From Sphagnum compactum (lineage: Eukaryota > Bryophyta > Sphagnopsida > Sphagnales): DNA of 64,000 nt. The DNA lies in contig OZ234499.1 in the NCBI GenBank assembly GCA_965153455.1, positions 14,380,271-14,444,270 of the forward strand, in the 5' to 3' direction. The notes beneath the pieces were generated by a model. The model ran no database searches. It saw only the letters and a program-made list of their open reading frames with translations, and was not told where the DNA came from. The translations under genes and the position numbers were made by a program. Positions 1-13,954 of this stretch are shown in pieces; positions within the stretch are counted from its first letter, which is position 1, and every line of letters begins with the position of its first letter.

Positions 1-629
1 AACAGCACTGCCTCAATTCTTGTGCGTATACTCACACACCCTGCTATCTGTAAGAAAGAACCCTGCCTGCAGTATGAGCAAAGGGATTCACAAATTTTAG
101 TGGGCTAAAACTATGCAAATACTGACAAGCTTTTACAAAGCTGAAAATAACACAATGCTCTGTCCTGGTAATGCTACACTATAATCAATAGAAACCAATG
201 TGAAGGAGGAATGTCAATGGAAGTATGATGGACCCATTCAGCACTTTATGTCAATGTAGGACAGCACTGGTTTGTACCTCTCCAAGCCCTGCATGTACAA
301 TCACAAATCTTATTTCATGTGATTAGTTTGAACAGATTCAGCCAAATTAATGAACTAGGCAGCATTATGACTGCTGCTGCATTCAACAACAAACCTTCAA
401 CATAGAAGCAAGGTCAAGGAACATGGGATCCCATCAGCATAGTTGACTAAATCCTGTTGAGCTGTACACTCATCTTGTGAGTTTGAGAATATTTCTACAG
501 TCAAAGCATCCTCCTGCCTTTGTTTGAAACAAAACTTCCTTTCCTGCTCCTATGAACTGATATCATCTGACCCAAAGTCAGTCCAAAAGTCTCATGTTTG
601 TATATGCCAGCAGGAAGACAGTAAGCTCT
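1..629. other. 3' flank of the RECG gene, no other gene seen
   Basis: This stretch lies downstream of the RECG stop codon, since that gene runs on the minus strand. It should hold the 3' UTR and polyadenylation region. No open frame with recognisable protein similarity was seen on either strand, and no RNA gene was recognised. The exact transcript end cannot be placed from sequence alone. Confidence 0.5.
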
Positions 630-3600
630 TCAACCCAAAGGCACAGGTGGCCGGCGAATGCTAAGCTCCTGCTTGAGGCGAGGCAAGTCGTTAAGACAAT
701 GGTGAGAACAAAGAACATCCTGCAGCATTAAAAACTTGTCAGTACAGCACCAACCCCTTTCCAAACCACCACTTTTTTCCGTCACTCATGTCAACAAGAT
801 ATGGACAACACAGCATGCATGGAACCACAATATGTCTGGTCTGTGAAGATAAGAAAGGGAGAGCAAGAAAGAGGTCTATGTCTGAGGTAGATTTCAGCAG
901 ACTTGGTCATTTCAAGATCCATGCTCATTAGATATTTGGAATTATGTTCTGTGATTGGAAAGATACAAAATCAAGCCTAGTACGATGCACAATCAGGATT
1001 TAAATAAACTGTGTTGTAAACTGAGGCTGGCAAAAGAAAATCATATAACATCAGCGAAGGAGTGCAAAAAGACTTGAATGAAGAGTATGAACAAGCCAGA
1101 GTATGATACAAGACAAAAGAAGTACCTCAGCAGCACTCCGTGCCTGTTCCAGGATGGGACCATCTTCATCCAGCCGAGCAAGGCCAAATTCTGGAAGGAA
1201 TCCAGATTGCCGCTTTCCCAACACTTCCCCAGGCCCTCGCAATTTAAGATCAATTTCTGCCAAGTAGAACCCATCAGTAGAGGACTCAAGCAGCTTCAAG
1301 CGTTCCAATGAGTGTGCTGTTGAACCCAGTAGTATACAGGTTGCTGGTCTGGTGCCACGGCCCACACGTCCCCTTAGCTGGTGCAGCTGCGCCATTCCAT
1401 AACGCTCTGCATGCTCAACCACTATCATGGATGCCTCTGGAATATCAATTCCCACCTCTATCAAAGTAGTTGAAACCAAAACTTGGGTTTTCCCAGACTT
1501 GAAAGCCTCCATTGCAGCATCCTTTTCTTGTGACTTCACATGCACAATTACGAGATACCACCAAATTAGAGCCACAGTCCATGGTCTCTAAAGACCGTGG
1601 CAGAATTTTTTAAATGAGCACAAGAAAATGCCTTCAGGCCAGATTGAGATATTCACAGGAAAGTTTCTTTGTGAGGATAACTTTAGCCTATGAACAGGAG
1701 TGTTAGTCTGCACTCTGCACACCTTCAAGCGACCATGAACTAACCCACACTGGAACTCTTCAAATACATCAGCTATATTCTCAAACTCGGTTTCTGCTGC
1801 ACGAAGATCAGGTACATTCTCTGACAGTTCAATCACTGGGTACACTATGAACACCCTGCCTCCACCCTTCAGTTCCTTCCTCATCATCTGCATGGCACCG
1901 GAAAGTGTCAGACATTGGAGCAACATATGACATAGGAATATATTTTATCGAAATCGCACAGGTATAGACTAGTAGTGAAATGTCTACGCGTTTATGACAA
2001 ATACAAGAGACAGTTATACCCTGGAAAACTATTCATAATTACAAGTTCAGTCAACTGTTGATTCCATCACAACAAAGAGCCAACAGAATTACAAATTTAG
2101 TCCAATTCTCCCTAAGGAAAGAGATTCTGAAATATGATATGTATTTCAAACCTCATATGCTTGTCCACGTCCTTTAGCATTCCCTTGAAAGGCATGTGTA
2201 ACAGTTTGTGGACGTCCTGGAGGTAGCTCTGTTATCTGTATGCAAGTTTGACCAACATAAGTCACTGCCCTCTGTTCTTCACTTTGTCCACTCAAGTCCT
2301 GCAATTCTAAACCAACCACAAGAAACAGGGCAGCCTCTATAACACAATACCAGCTATCCCAGTTGTTCACACATCCCACATCGCTTGCAAACTAGACCTA
2401 CTAGACCTGCAGCCAATGCTTCAAGTTTTAGAAATGGGATTCAGTTCCTGCCACGCAAAAGCACCTTCTCAGACAAAGATGGAACTAGAAACAACTGGGA
2501 ACCTCATACCATGTATTGAAGAGCTTTGAGGATATTGGTCATGTCCATAAGGACAAAAGAAAACTCTTACTAAAATCTTTCTCATTCAAATGATTTGATG
2601 GTTTCATGGTAACTGTAAATGCAGTGATCTAAAATCGCTTGCTGCATTACAAAAACAATCACAGGGTAGAGAAGCTCAGACCTGACTGATGGACATGTCT
2701 CCATGCATGGCCAGAGCAAGAGTACGAGGGATAGGTGTGGCAGACATGGCCAACACATGTGGAGCACTTGGAAGAATTGTTATGGCTAGGTTTTCACTGT
2801 TCCCACCTTCCATGACTGTTTCCATGCTCTCCTCACTACCCATGATGTCACTGTCAAGAACCTGCACAAATTTCCAGGCAGTTGATAACTCTTTATCTAT
2901 TTGCCCAACTTGCCTTGTGGCTAATGAAGAAAATGCAGGCACACAGAAAAGTTTTGAAACCTTGCTGTTAAGACGACCACGCTGAGCTACTCCAAAACGG
3001 TGCTGTTCATCAATAACAGCCAGCCCAAGTCTGGCAAACTTCACACTCTCAGATGTAAGACTATGTGTCCCAACTGCCAGCGCAATCTCTCCCGTCTCCA
3101 GCTTCTGCAGTTCAGTTTGGTCTGTTAGCAATATGCTCAGAATTTGGTACTTGCAGAATACCCCTAGGTCTGAAAGGAGCAGGAAGCAACAGAGAAAACT
3201 TGAGATGCAATGGTTGAACAGACTGGACAACCGGGGAGGATTGCCATGTGAGTCTTACACTCCTGATAATTCGAGCTTTGCTGGCTGGAGTGGAACCTGT
3301 TAACAAAGCCACCTCAGGCCTCTCTTCCTCTGCCAATACCTTCAACCACCCTTTGATCCTTTCATAATGTTGTGCTGCCAGGAACTCGGTGGGTGCCATA
3401 AGTGCTCCCTACAAACAAAACCAAGTCTTTTCATCAGATTAGAGTCTCCTTATGCCCCTCTCCCTGCCAATCAAGGGATCTGTATCTGTAATCTGCAAGA
3501 TACTGTTGTCACAATCTTTGTTCAACCACCACACCAACCCACCCAGCTTCTGTTGACAGTCCATTGTCCTAGTCTGCATAGCAGCACAGCCTGTATGCCT

Positions 3601-6600
3601 GTCAATGGAGGTTGTGGTGAATACCTGATAGCCAGCATCAATTATTTTAAGGAGGCCAAGAGTTGCAACAATGGTCTTCCCACATCCCACGTCACCCTGA
3701 ACAGAAAACCAATCATGAATACACTGAACACTGCCCAAGCAGCAAGTGATATAGTGGTTGACAACCAAAGCAATGAAGACTTTCCAAGTTTTTTCCCAAT
3801 ATGCCAGGAACATATTGAAATTCTCGACATAATAATAACAATGCAGGCATGAAATTGTGGTGCAGGTTTCTTTTTTCAAATTCCTCAAGTAGGTCCACTG
3901 GCATGGATCCCCAGCACTAATTAGCTTTAAATGGTGACTGTCCTAGGTCGGCTGTAGCATTTTTACAAAAGTGCTGCTACAAGTGGCAACCTAAGAAGTG
4001 CCTAGGTCTAGGTGTAGCTAATTTAATATTTTTATTTCCAACAATGGCAAAAAATCCCTAAAAATCACAATTTTTTCATACTTTTGTCATTTTCTAAATT
4101 TTTTTTTGACAAGTTGCAAAATTTCACCACAAAAGAAAACATTGATGCCATGTACCTGTAAAAGACGATTCATGGGGATAGGGCGTTGAAGGTCCCACAT
4201 GATTTCAGAGACTGCCTTGATCTGAGACTTTGTTAATGAGTATGGTAGAGATTGCACCAGCTTCAAGGTTAGTGGTGACCACATCTCCATCCCCAAGGTA
4301 CCACAATCTGCCACTACTGACATTCCTGCTGCTCCCAAATACTTGCTGGCCAGCTGTTGTCTCTGAAGCAGCATACCTAACTGCACAAATCATTCCTCTC
4401 TCAGGATCCATACTCCAAGGGAACCAGTACTTAAACAAAGCACTTGACACCACTACCTGTTGACCCTTGATACAAAGTTAACTCCTGGACTGCAATTCCA
4501 TGAACATTCAAGATGAATCACCTGAGTAGATTTCACATACCTGCAGATAGAAAAACTCATCAAATACAAGTCTTTGACGTGCTTTTTCAGCAATTTGAGA
4601 ATCTGATGGAGTGTGGATTCCAAGGTATGCCTGCAATTCTATTCATTAATTACAACTTTATCCAGGTTTTGCAGATAATCGGATAGAAATCAAAATTACA
4701 CAAAGGATTCATCAGTACTTGTTTGGCAATATTTCAGCACAGGGATGACCAGTCACCTGGTGCAAATCCATTACTTGAAACTTGTCTCGAGTCTCTTTTG
4801 GAAGGGGATCCAGGTCAACTGGCAGCAGCGGCAACATCCTGGTTCAGTGACACCCAGGATAACATAGTTTTTTATGACTCAAAAAATTACATAGTGAGGC
4901 ATCAATTTGAGAAACCATCAGCACTGTGAACTGCTGATACGTTTCACATACCAGTTGACAAATAACTCATTCAGGTTGCATGACCAAACCTCACTAGGTT
5001 TAGATTGAAGAACTGGATGCCTACCTTTGAATGCAAAACTCAATTGTTTTAGGCTGCAGTGCACCCTTTGAGGGATACACAGGATAGGGCTTCCCTGTCA
5101 TTTCCACCTCTGGCTTGGCATGCTCAGTATAGTCAACACTTTCCAGATTATCACAATCACGCTCCCATACCTCAAGATTGAAATCCCTTATCTCAAAATG
5201 ATTTTCATAGGAAAGTGCCTTCACCTGTTACAAATCACCATTGCAAATGAGGCAGCAGTTTTTAACATCATGATCACCATATCAGTGCTGACAAATATCT
5301 GTCATAAGAACAGAGAAATCTCCATTCTCACAATAAAGAAAAAACCCACAGCAATGTTAACACTTCTTCAAGAAGCCACAGAAAGATCCAAACTAGGAAA
5401 GAAAAAAACAAACAAAAAACAGTGCTGACAAACATGAAAGTTGAGAAGCTCTGAGGAAATTCCTCCCTCTACTGAGGAATTGTCTACCTTTCCGCCCACT
5501 GCAACATATGCATTTACAGGGTAATTGGCTGTCATCTTGTCCAGAAACCAACTGCTTGTGAAGCGGGCACCTCTGTAAAACTTCTTCAGATGGAGAAAGA
5601 TAGGATTTCCCTTCCCTGCATTGCCTCCTTCCCCAGAATCTTCATTGACATGTGAAGATTCAGGTGAATCCACATGGCTTTTAACAACTACTTCGACCAT
5701 TCCAAGACTTTGACCCATTCGCCTACCTCTGCACATCCCCTATCTGCAGATTAGAGAAGAGGTATCACCATCAAAGGAAAGAGGTCTTTAAAGGGTCCTT
5801 CCAAAGAGTCTGGGATACACTACTGATTGACAGTCAGGCTGTGTAACCCTCAAAGAGCTGGCATGCACCCATAGGAGATCACAAGAATATTTGAGAGTGT
5901 GCAGTGCACTCCCCATATAGAAAACCAGAACTTCGAACTCATCTCCAAACATATAACTCCATACATATACAGATCAGCTGCTGCATGATACTTTATGTTC
6001 ATAAACAAAAGGAAATAAGCACATAACTGACTTGCTGCTGATTACAGTATCTATGCAAAAACCCAACTAACAACCATTATGGTCTCCAGGGATCAGTCAA
6101 AAGTACAACATCCCATTGGGGCTCCTAAACCTGCTGAACCGGACAAGTCTCCAATGCTTCATCTTTGCAGGCTATGCCACTGGAACTGACTTGCTCTTAT
6201 CTTCATATGGTGGCATAGATAACATCTTCATTGTAACAATCACCCAGTGTACCAAATGTGTTCTGTTCAAGAGAGAAAAGTCAACTTACTTGGATGAGAT
6301 AATGGTTCCCACAAAGCAGGTATGCTGCCCATCTTTGATTCGCTGCCCAGCCTGCTGAAAGTTCACATACATTCGTGGGAAGAGCTGGAGCAGCATTCGC
6401 AACTGCACCTCCAAACAAAAAACCAGAAGTCACATATTTGCCCCAGAAAAGATCTCATCTCACTGAATAGCACCTTGTACATGCAGTACATACACAACCT
6501 TCAGCCTTGATATGTCTGAAGCACATCTGTCAAAAATATCTCTTATAAGATTGAGAAATCTCCATTCTCACAATCAAGAAAAAAGCAAAGCAAGGTTAAC

Positions 6601-9600
6601 ACTTCTTCAACAAGCCACAGAGAATTCCATAGAAGGAAAGACAAAACAGGGAACAAAGGACCAAAAAACAAAAACCAACTAAGAACTAAACACAAAATAA
6701 AACATGAAAGCAGTATGAACAATAGTGCCAGTCTCACACCTGTTCAGGGACCATCAACAGTAGCATGTACGACAGTGACTTCTCTATCACAACTTCCCCA
6801 CTGACTTCAGCTCCCTAGAATGGGTTAAGGCCAGTGAAAACACTAACCTGCATACCAAGTTTCTGCAGCAAATCCAGAAGCAACAGGAAGACTCAGCCAT
6901 GCTACTGGCTAGCAACAAAGAACAACACAAGGAGAGAACAAAAACAGAAAGACACAACAGGAAGACAACATATATAGAAAAGGACAGCAGGGAAGAACAA
7001 AGACCAAGTGGGCTTACAAGAAGCACCCCACTTACAAGACTATTCAGAATCATTTGGAAAAATCCAAATGCTGAAATTCCAAAAAGGAATTTTTCTTTAT
7101 TGAGCAACCCTCTAGTCCTCTCTAAGAGAATCTTTTGAGGGTAGCCTTTATTCTTAAGAAGGACAATAAGACTGACCATCTGAGACACAAAGAACTCTTT
7201 AAAACACATCTGTCAAACGGTGTAAAGAATATTTACACTGTCAAAAATTAATTGCAAAAAGCACCTCCTACAAATCAGAATGCATATCTACGATATTGGA
7301 TAGAAAACTCTGAATAACACTCAAATGTAACCGTTATGGTAGTTCCAGCCAAACCAAATCAAATGTGACAAGAACAAGCAGGATAATATCCTTGTGAGTG
7401 TCCCTCACAAAATATCATACCATCACTTTCACATGAATGGCAATGACTAGCTGCCATTAATCCACACTGACTGCATCAACTCCCAACTGTAGATATGTAT
7501 CATGCCCAGAATTTTGGGCAAAAATTTATTTCCAGGAGCATGAGGAAGCCTCTGTGATGATGTGAATTAGCACTTAAGAGACATACACAAAGAAAAGAAA
7601 AGTCAATAGTATCCTCATACTAGATGCAAACCGCTTGTCAGGGTAAGCTTCAATTCATTTTGGTGTGCCCCTGGTAGATCAGAATGGATCTGCAGAGCAC
7701 TTAAATAATAATCAACACAAATTGTAAGCTACTTCTTATGCAAGTCTAGACTAACTCACAGTGTGTAAACCGTTCTCCTCCAGTCGAGAGCGTTGATAAA
7801 GAGAGAAATTCTTAATATAGCTCACAGGTATGTCCAGAACACAATCTTTGTACATAGAAGCTCCCTTTGTCAAGATAAGCTCCTTTGCAATTGTCTTTGA
7901 CTGTACAGCTGCTGGGTGTCCTTGCAACTCCACAGCAGGAGAATCCAGTGGCACATTCTCTGACAAGGTTTTTGAGTTCTCCTTGGAACGCACCACAGTT
8001 CCTGGGACTTTCTTCACTTGTCTGTTCACTTTTTCTGGAACCTCAGTTGCCTGGTTCTCACATGCATCTGTAGGATCCACATCATCAGAGCTTGCACCCT
8101 TGAACAGAGTAGCCTGGGCATTGGAATTAGCCTGCCTATCCCTTGCAGGGTTGTACAGCTCAATGGGCTCACTACTTCCAAACACAATTGCAGAAGGCAC
8201 TGCTTTCACTGCTCTATGAGAGACTTGCTTCACACTGTTTGGAAACCCATTGCACTCTTTATCCCCTCCTGATTCTCTCGTTTTCAAGCTTATGTTGCTT
8301 TCAAGCGCTCTTGGAGTTCTAGAATTCTTGGACTGAGTCTCTTGTGGGAGATCTTGGCTGGCCTCTCTGGATGCCACGTAGTGTGCAATCAACTCACGTG
8401 TGTTGCAAAACCCTAGCAATCGAACCACCTGGCCATGTTAAAGCAATAATCAGAGTCTTAAAGAAAAACATGCAACCATTCTGAAAGTTACAATCTCTCC
8501 AAAGCTGCATTGAAAGCTGATGTAAGAAATGTATCTGCATTAACTGCACACCAAACAGAACCAAAACAAGAAACAAGAAGTTATATCTGCACACAATTTA
8601 CTTCTTGATTTCCAGGCATACTCTGTCCAATAAATGGGCACGATCCACTGACAACATTGCATCATACAGCTTGGCATCAGTCACCAATGATGAAAGGGAG
8701 CCACCAGCCATTGACGACTTTAGTGAGAGCTGCAAATATAAAAAGTCACCAAACCTGCACCATATAATCCAAAGAAAATGATCATACTACCGCCTGTGTG
8801 ACTTCAGTGTGTCTTCTAAATTCTATATTTTTGCTGTATGGCAGGTCCTTGTGCCCCAACACATTCATGATGTGTGATGTGCAAAAGATTCCCCTTTAGC
8901 AGGTTGAAATGCCCCACCTTCTAGAAAACAGAATCATAACAAGTCTAGTATTGGGGGGGCAACTGGCAATATTTTGCCAAGCACTAAATCACTGCTCCCA
9001 GTCTCAAACAGATAAAGGTGCCACACTATGAGCTGGAGGAGAGTCAAATTTCAGCATGCATACTGAGCAAAGAGAACTGAACAGGAACAAAGCTGAGTCC
9101 ATGAAGATCAAAAGGGGGAAGTGCAAGAGTTCAAGGAGATTATGTGAAGCAAGATTGATAAGAGGCTTTGATCCCTGAACGACACAACCAGTGTAGTGCC
9201 AGAGAGGTTACCGAGAAGCAACTCCAAAAACATTTGAGAAACCATGTTGAGCTTCATAAACAATCGCCTTCAATAACTTCACATCATCAATTACCTGCCA
9301 AGCAATTACACATGGTACTTCAAGAGCAAAAATAAGCATATGTAATGCAGCCATTGAAGCTGAGGAGGTAGCAAGTTGTAAAAGCAGCATTCAAGTACAG
9401 TAGGAACTGACCAAAGATTTACTGCCATTTCTTCTGAACCAGGAGTTTGGTTACCTGAGGTTGTCTTTCAGACTTAGGGTTGACTAGTGATGCAACAGAT
9501 CGTGTCTCCGGCTGAACAATCGTTCCAAATATCATTGATGCCCTAGGAAATGCAGCAGGCTCGTTAATTGAACTTGCTGCAGCACGGAAGCAATGAGAAA

Positions 9601-10279
9601 GAACATCAGGAAGCAGAGAAAAAATCAAAGAGAGAGAGAGAGAGCGGACCCGCACTCTAAAGTACATATTCAAGAGGCATGAACGGTTTCACAGAACACC
9701 ATTACCAAACCTTGACTCTTCAACCCTAAACTTCAGAAAAAATCACAACTTCTAAACAGGAAAGAAGCTATGCTCAACTCCAAGATTAGGAACAAGAATC
9801 AAGATGGTTACTATCAAACTGATATCACCAAAGGTCCGAAACCTTAAGCCCCGTTCAGTCTAGGGTTCAAGCTTAATAACACCGCACGAGCAAGGTTTGC
9901 TAGCAAGAGAAAGCCAAAGACGCTACAAAATATCCATTACAACTGTCTTACCCCGCAGATGTCGAGGCGAGAAGAGCATCCACGAAGACGCAGGACCCAA
10001 AGCGAGTGAAGAAGACATCTGCCAATTGGAAAACCTCTGCAACTTCCGATCTCTGAAACTCTGTCTACCGTCCGGCCAGTTACATCCATGGCCTACCCCT
10101 CGCCAAAAAAACGCACAATTCCGCACCCTCCAATCTCTACTACAACCGGAAACAGAAACCAAGGAATGTGCGACTGCAGGAACACGGCAAGCAGAAGAAG
10201 AAGAAGAAGAAGAAGACTTGCACACTTTTGCCGAAGCAGGAAGAGTACCGATCATAGCGACCATCATCTTTCGCCACAT
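630..10279 (-). CDS. organellar ATP-dependent DNA helicase RecG homologue (20 exons)
   Basis: RecG is an SF2 helicase that remodels branched DNA; plant RECG acts in plastids and mitochondria and suppresses recombination between short repeats. Exons, 5' to 3': 10279-9952, 9576-9455, 9294-9212, 8833-8791, 8729-8602, 8504-8492, 8428-7760, 6402-6290, 5728-5488, 5224-5025, 4838-4757, 4630-4541, 4380-4156, 3696-3625, 3408-3259, 3104-2682, 2235-2152, 1887-1723, 1533-1126, 719-630. They join in frame to 1242 residues. Seen: Ser-rich transit-like N-terminus; wedge/OB domain about 465-675; Walker A GDVGCGKT at 780-787; DEQH box at 885-888; MSATPIPRTLALA; QLHQLRGRVGRG in the C-terminal helicase half; RecG tail ending PPVPLG. 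Arabidopsis RECG is, as I recall, about 970 residues, so residues 1-460 form a longer, poorly conserved extension. The ATG at 10279 was chosen because it opens the transit-like frame. The 13-base exon could be 25 or 43 bases, because other AG acceptors keep the frame. Confidence 0.95.
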
Positions 10280-10680
10280 AACTGCTCCCTACTTCTCCTT
10301 TCCCCGATCCAAGACCACTAACAAACTAAGTTCCATCGAAACAGAAGAGCAACCGTTGCTCGCTCCCTCCTACTAACTCCCTTCTTCTTTCCAAGCTTCA
10401 CGACAAATCTCGAATGCAAAGGACCTCGGAGCTCGAAACCCTAATTTACTCGACGAAGCTTCACCTAATGCGATGAGCACCAAGTGGCTAAATCGTCACC
10501 CTGCATCCCACTCAAAACCCTAAATTGCCTATCACTAGCGCACCAACGGCCACTGTTCGCCATCGCTACACCTTGCCAACATGAGCTTTTCACCACCTTT
10601 GCTTCTTGTGTCCTATGTACATCGCCAGCAATGGCGATGCAAAGGGAGGAAGAATTTGCTAGCACTCTGTTCAGAAAATA
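10280..10680 (-). promoter_or_regulatory. probable 5' leader and promoter of RECG with two telo-box motifs
   Basis: This block lies directly upstream of the RECG start codon and is markedly richer in GC than the AT-rich DNA beyond 10690. AAACCCTAA occurs on the plus strand at 10436-10444 and again at 10515-10523. This is the plant telo-box, commonly found near transcription starts of housekeeping and organelle-related genes. The transcription start cannot be fixed from sequence. Short open frames here on both strands look incidental. Confidence 0.45.
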
Positions 10681-10689
10681 GTAGTAGTA

Positions 10690-11407
10690 GGAATTTCCAA
10701 GGATTCATGATGCATTATGATCGGAATTTTATGATATTATATTTTCCAAAATGACAACAGGGGAATGGATTTTGAGGGATGGGGCTTGGGGGTTGATGAT
10801 TCATGAATGTTGCATTGGAATTTGGAAAACCAAAAATTTGTTGTACTACTATAATCAACAAGGTGGAGGCTTGGACTAGTTGCTGGTCAATCAACAATAG
10901 ACATGGAATTGCTTCAAAGAATTTTGTTGGATTCCTTTTGAGAAATTATGGATTTTAGTAATGAAACTTATAAGTTACAACTCATGAAGTTACCTCACAC
11001 CTACATGTATTGTTTTCTTCCATGCTCATTCTTGATTCTTCAATCTTCAAAATTGCTAAGAGTTTTTCTATTTCCAAACTTATTGTGAGCTTTTCATGTT
11101 TTTGAAATTTGTTGTTGCTTAATGATTTAAGGTTTATTAGCATTATAATTTCTTTGAGTTTGAAGTTTAGGGTTTCTACCTTGAGGCTTGATCAAGTACA
11201 ATCTATAGTGTGACTATGGATCCTTTGGAAATGCCAAATTTTTTTGATTCCACCCAATCTCCCCTATTTTTAACCTTATTTAGGAATTAACAATTGGTCC
11301 ATCATCTTCATAATTTGCATCACTTGCTTCCCTGAACCCTGGATCTAAATGTGTTGTGTCTAATCATGATTTAGCTTCTGGGATTGAGTTGAAGATGGCC
11401 AAGAAAG
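10690..11407. other. AT-rich spacer between RECG and the hAT relic
   Basis: AT-rich DNA with no gene recognised. The right part may be the 5' non-coding section of the neighbouring hAT-type element. I could not pick out terminal inverted repeats or an 8-bp target duplication by eye. Confidence 0.4.
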
Positions 11408-13320
11408 ATGACACAAAGGAAGAAACGCAAGTTGTATGAAGGATCTAGGAAATTCCAATATATGTGGATGACCAAACTACCATGGGAAGAATTTGTGTTT
11501 GATGAAGAGGGTGAGGTGCAACAAGTTCAGTGTAAGGTTTGCACCTCTGTTGAAGGGAAACAGAAGCTCCTGGCTACCAAGCTTGATAGCTTGTTGAAAC
11601 ACCAAGGTTGTCAAAAAGCCAAAATGTTGATGCCTAATGTTGATACAAAATCATTCTACTTCAACAAAAATTATGTACATGCTCATAATGAACGTCTTTA
11701 CACTGCCAATGACCACCCATCTATTTTGGACCAGCTCCAAGTAGATGTGTCTTTTGAGCATAAACGAAAATACATGCAATTTGTGGCTATTTTTCATCTT
11801 CTTACTCATGTACATCCCATGATAGATTACGAAGACTTGAAAGATTTATTTTAGCTTTTGAGGGTCAAGAGTGTTTCCAAAAAGCATTGGTCTAACACAC
11901 CAGGGTGGAGGATGGTAAAGGTCATGCACGTTGTATTGTTGGAGGCTACCAAAGCTGCATTTGTTGTTGGCCCCTTCATTGCAATCGATGTTAATGAAGT
12001 CACCACGATCGATAACACATAGTGGTTGTCAATCCATTTGTATGTGGTGCAAAAATGGAGGTGCATTCCCATCCTCCTATGTGTTGAGGTAGTAAATTTG
12101 TCTGCCACCTCTGATAACATTTTTTCTTTAATGGTTAAGTGTATGCTAGATTTTGGTGGTTTAGGGGGGTGGAAAATTTAGTTGGAAAGTTGGTGAACAT
12201 TGGTTGTGATGGGTCCAATGCCTTCCAAGGCCACCAAACAGGCATGACCACGTAATTCAAAAATAAATTTGTTCCATTCATCACTGGAGTGCATTATTTT
12301 GCCCACTGAACCAACCCAACAATCATCACCTTGTCAATGTCCTTCTAGTGCATTGATTGGAAGGTATCCTACAAAGCATGTATGTTTTTTTTTCTCACAG
12401 TCTAAAAAAGTTTGCAAGATTCCAGAAGCTTGCGAATCTTTTCAACGCCAAGGGCAACAAGATTTTACAAAATGTTAACTATACAAGTTGTATTGTCATT
12501 TTTTTACCAAGTTTAAGGATGTTACCTTTGATAATTTCAATGCAATTGGAAACTTGACAAATGCAACAACGTCGATGAAGTGGTTTTTTAATTTGAATGG
12601 CAGAGAGGATGCATAATACCTTGCATTTTTTTTCTTTGTAGATAAGTACCCTATTTATAGTTATTGCATTGAAGGTGTAGCAACTCCTCAGCTTGTCATT
12701 AGAATTGCTTTTGGCATGGCAGTGAACAAGGTCAAGGAAGAGTGTGAAGGGGCAACTCAAAGACTTATTTTAGAGCTTGAGATGCAATTTCCAGAGCATG
12801 AAATCATGATTGCATTGAGTGTGGTGTACCCACAATATTAACTTGTTGATTCGACAATTGCGAAAAAGATTTTTTTTCTCACCTTAGCATGTTGAAAGTG
12901 GCTTTTGTAACCTTCATAAGATTGGTGGATTGGACCAAGATGTTCCTCCATTGCTTTCAACTCATATGTTTGACTTGTAGTCTAGTCATTTCAAGATGAC
13001 CATGCTGCATAATTTTAAGGTAACATTGCATGAAGAGAACCAACTCAATACATTTACAAGGCTTTGGTGCAAAATCTCCGCATCTATTGTCCTCAACCTC
13101 GACCTTTCGAAATACATAAAACTGGTTGAAATTACTAATGTTCAAGTTATTGGGCCAGTTGAAGATGAGCAAACATTTAACATTATTACCATCATGAAAA
13201 ACAAATTATGCAACCGTTTGAACACACATCTTGATTTGTGCATTATGTTACATGATCAATAGTTATTTACTTTACAAAATTTTCCATATGACCAGGCCAT
13301 TACCAAATGGCAAACAAGGT
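11408..13320 (+). pseudogene. degenerate hAT-superfamily transposase
   Basis: The first open frame (148 codons, 11408-11854) has a BED-like start with a WEEF...VQCKVC cysteine pair and a downstream KHQGCQK, then a region ending LLTHVHPMIDYEDLKDLF. After its stop the similarity continues across stops and frameshifts. AIDVNEVTTIDNT followed by WLSIHLYVVQKW lies at about 11980-12055, FFSHSLKKFARFQKLANLF at about 12390-12440, and the hAT C-terminal dimerisation-like segment (VIGPVEDEQTF, then KNKLCNRLNTHL) at about 13150-13235, running on to NFPYDQAI near 13290. This order fits a hAT transposase of a type I recall from bryophyte genomes. At least two in-frame stops and frame changes make it a fossil. 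Element ends were not found. Confidence 0.75.
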
Positions 13321-13950
13321 GCGTTATTATGCAAATGCATAGCTAACAACCAAATCTTAGAAGTTGGAAAGTTTTGCAAAGATTTTTTGGACTGAAAATT
13401 TGCATTTGTAGACCATATAAGGATGTAAGAAAATTTTGTAGCATAATGATTTTTGTTGTGCATATAACTCCCACATAATATTTACATAATTGTAGGAAAT
13501 CACACAAATTTATACAATTTGTGATATATGTAACAAAAAAAGTAAAAAAGAAATTGATTGCCATGCATAGTACAAAATGACTCCATCATTGTTGTTTCCA
13601 CATGCTAAATGCAAAAATAAAATAAAAATCATTATCATCTTTTGCATTGACATTTACTCCTTTGTTGATAATTTCTTAAACAATGTCAACATATCCACGC
13701 AAGTTCATCTATTATTGACATGACATGTTGATATAATTTTGATATAAATGAATTTCAACCAAAGGGTAATGATGATATGATGCAATGTGTACCATAATAA
13801 ATCCTCCTTATTTGCACCAACATTAAAAATATTGAAAAAACAAGGAAAAGACAAATATCCTTGCGAACCAAGAATTTTTTTGGAATGTTCTTGAAATGAG
13901 AAACACTAATTCATTCATATAAAAAATAGAGGTGTGAACAACATTGTAAT
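13321..13950. other. AT-rich DNA, nothing recognised
   Basis: Low-complexity AT-rich sequence just downstream of the hAT relic. It may include the 3' non-coding part of that element. No gene, tRNA or clear repeat was seen. Confidence 0.4.
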
Positions 13951-13954
13951 GTAA

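Noticed and set aside
9897-10376. 159-codon plus-strand frame opposite RECG exon 1
   Set aside because: Its Glu run is the antisense of the poly-Ser codons of the RECG transit-like region. RECG exon 1 joins in phase with conserved downstream exons, so the minus strand is the coding one.
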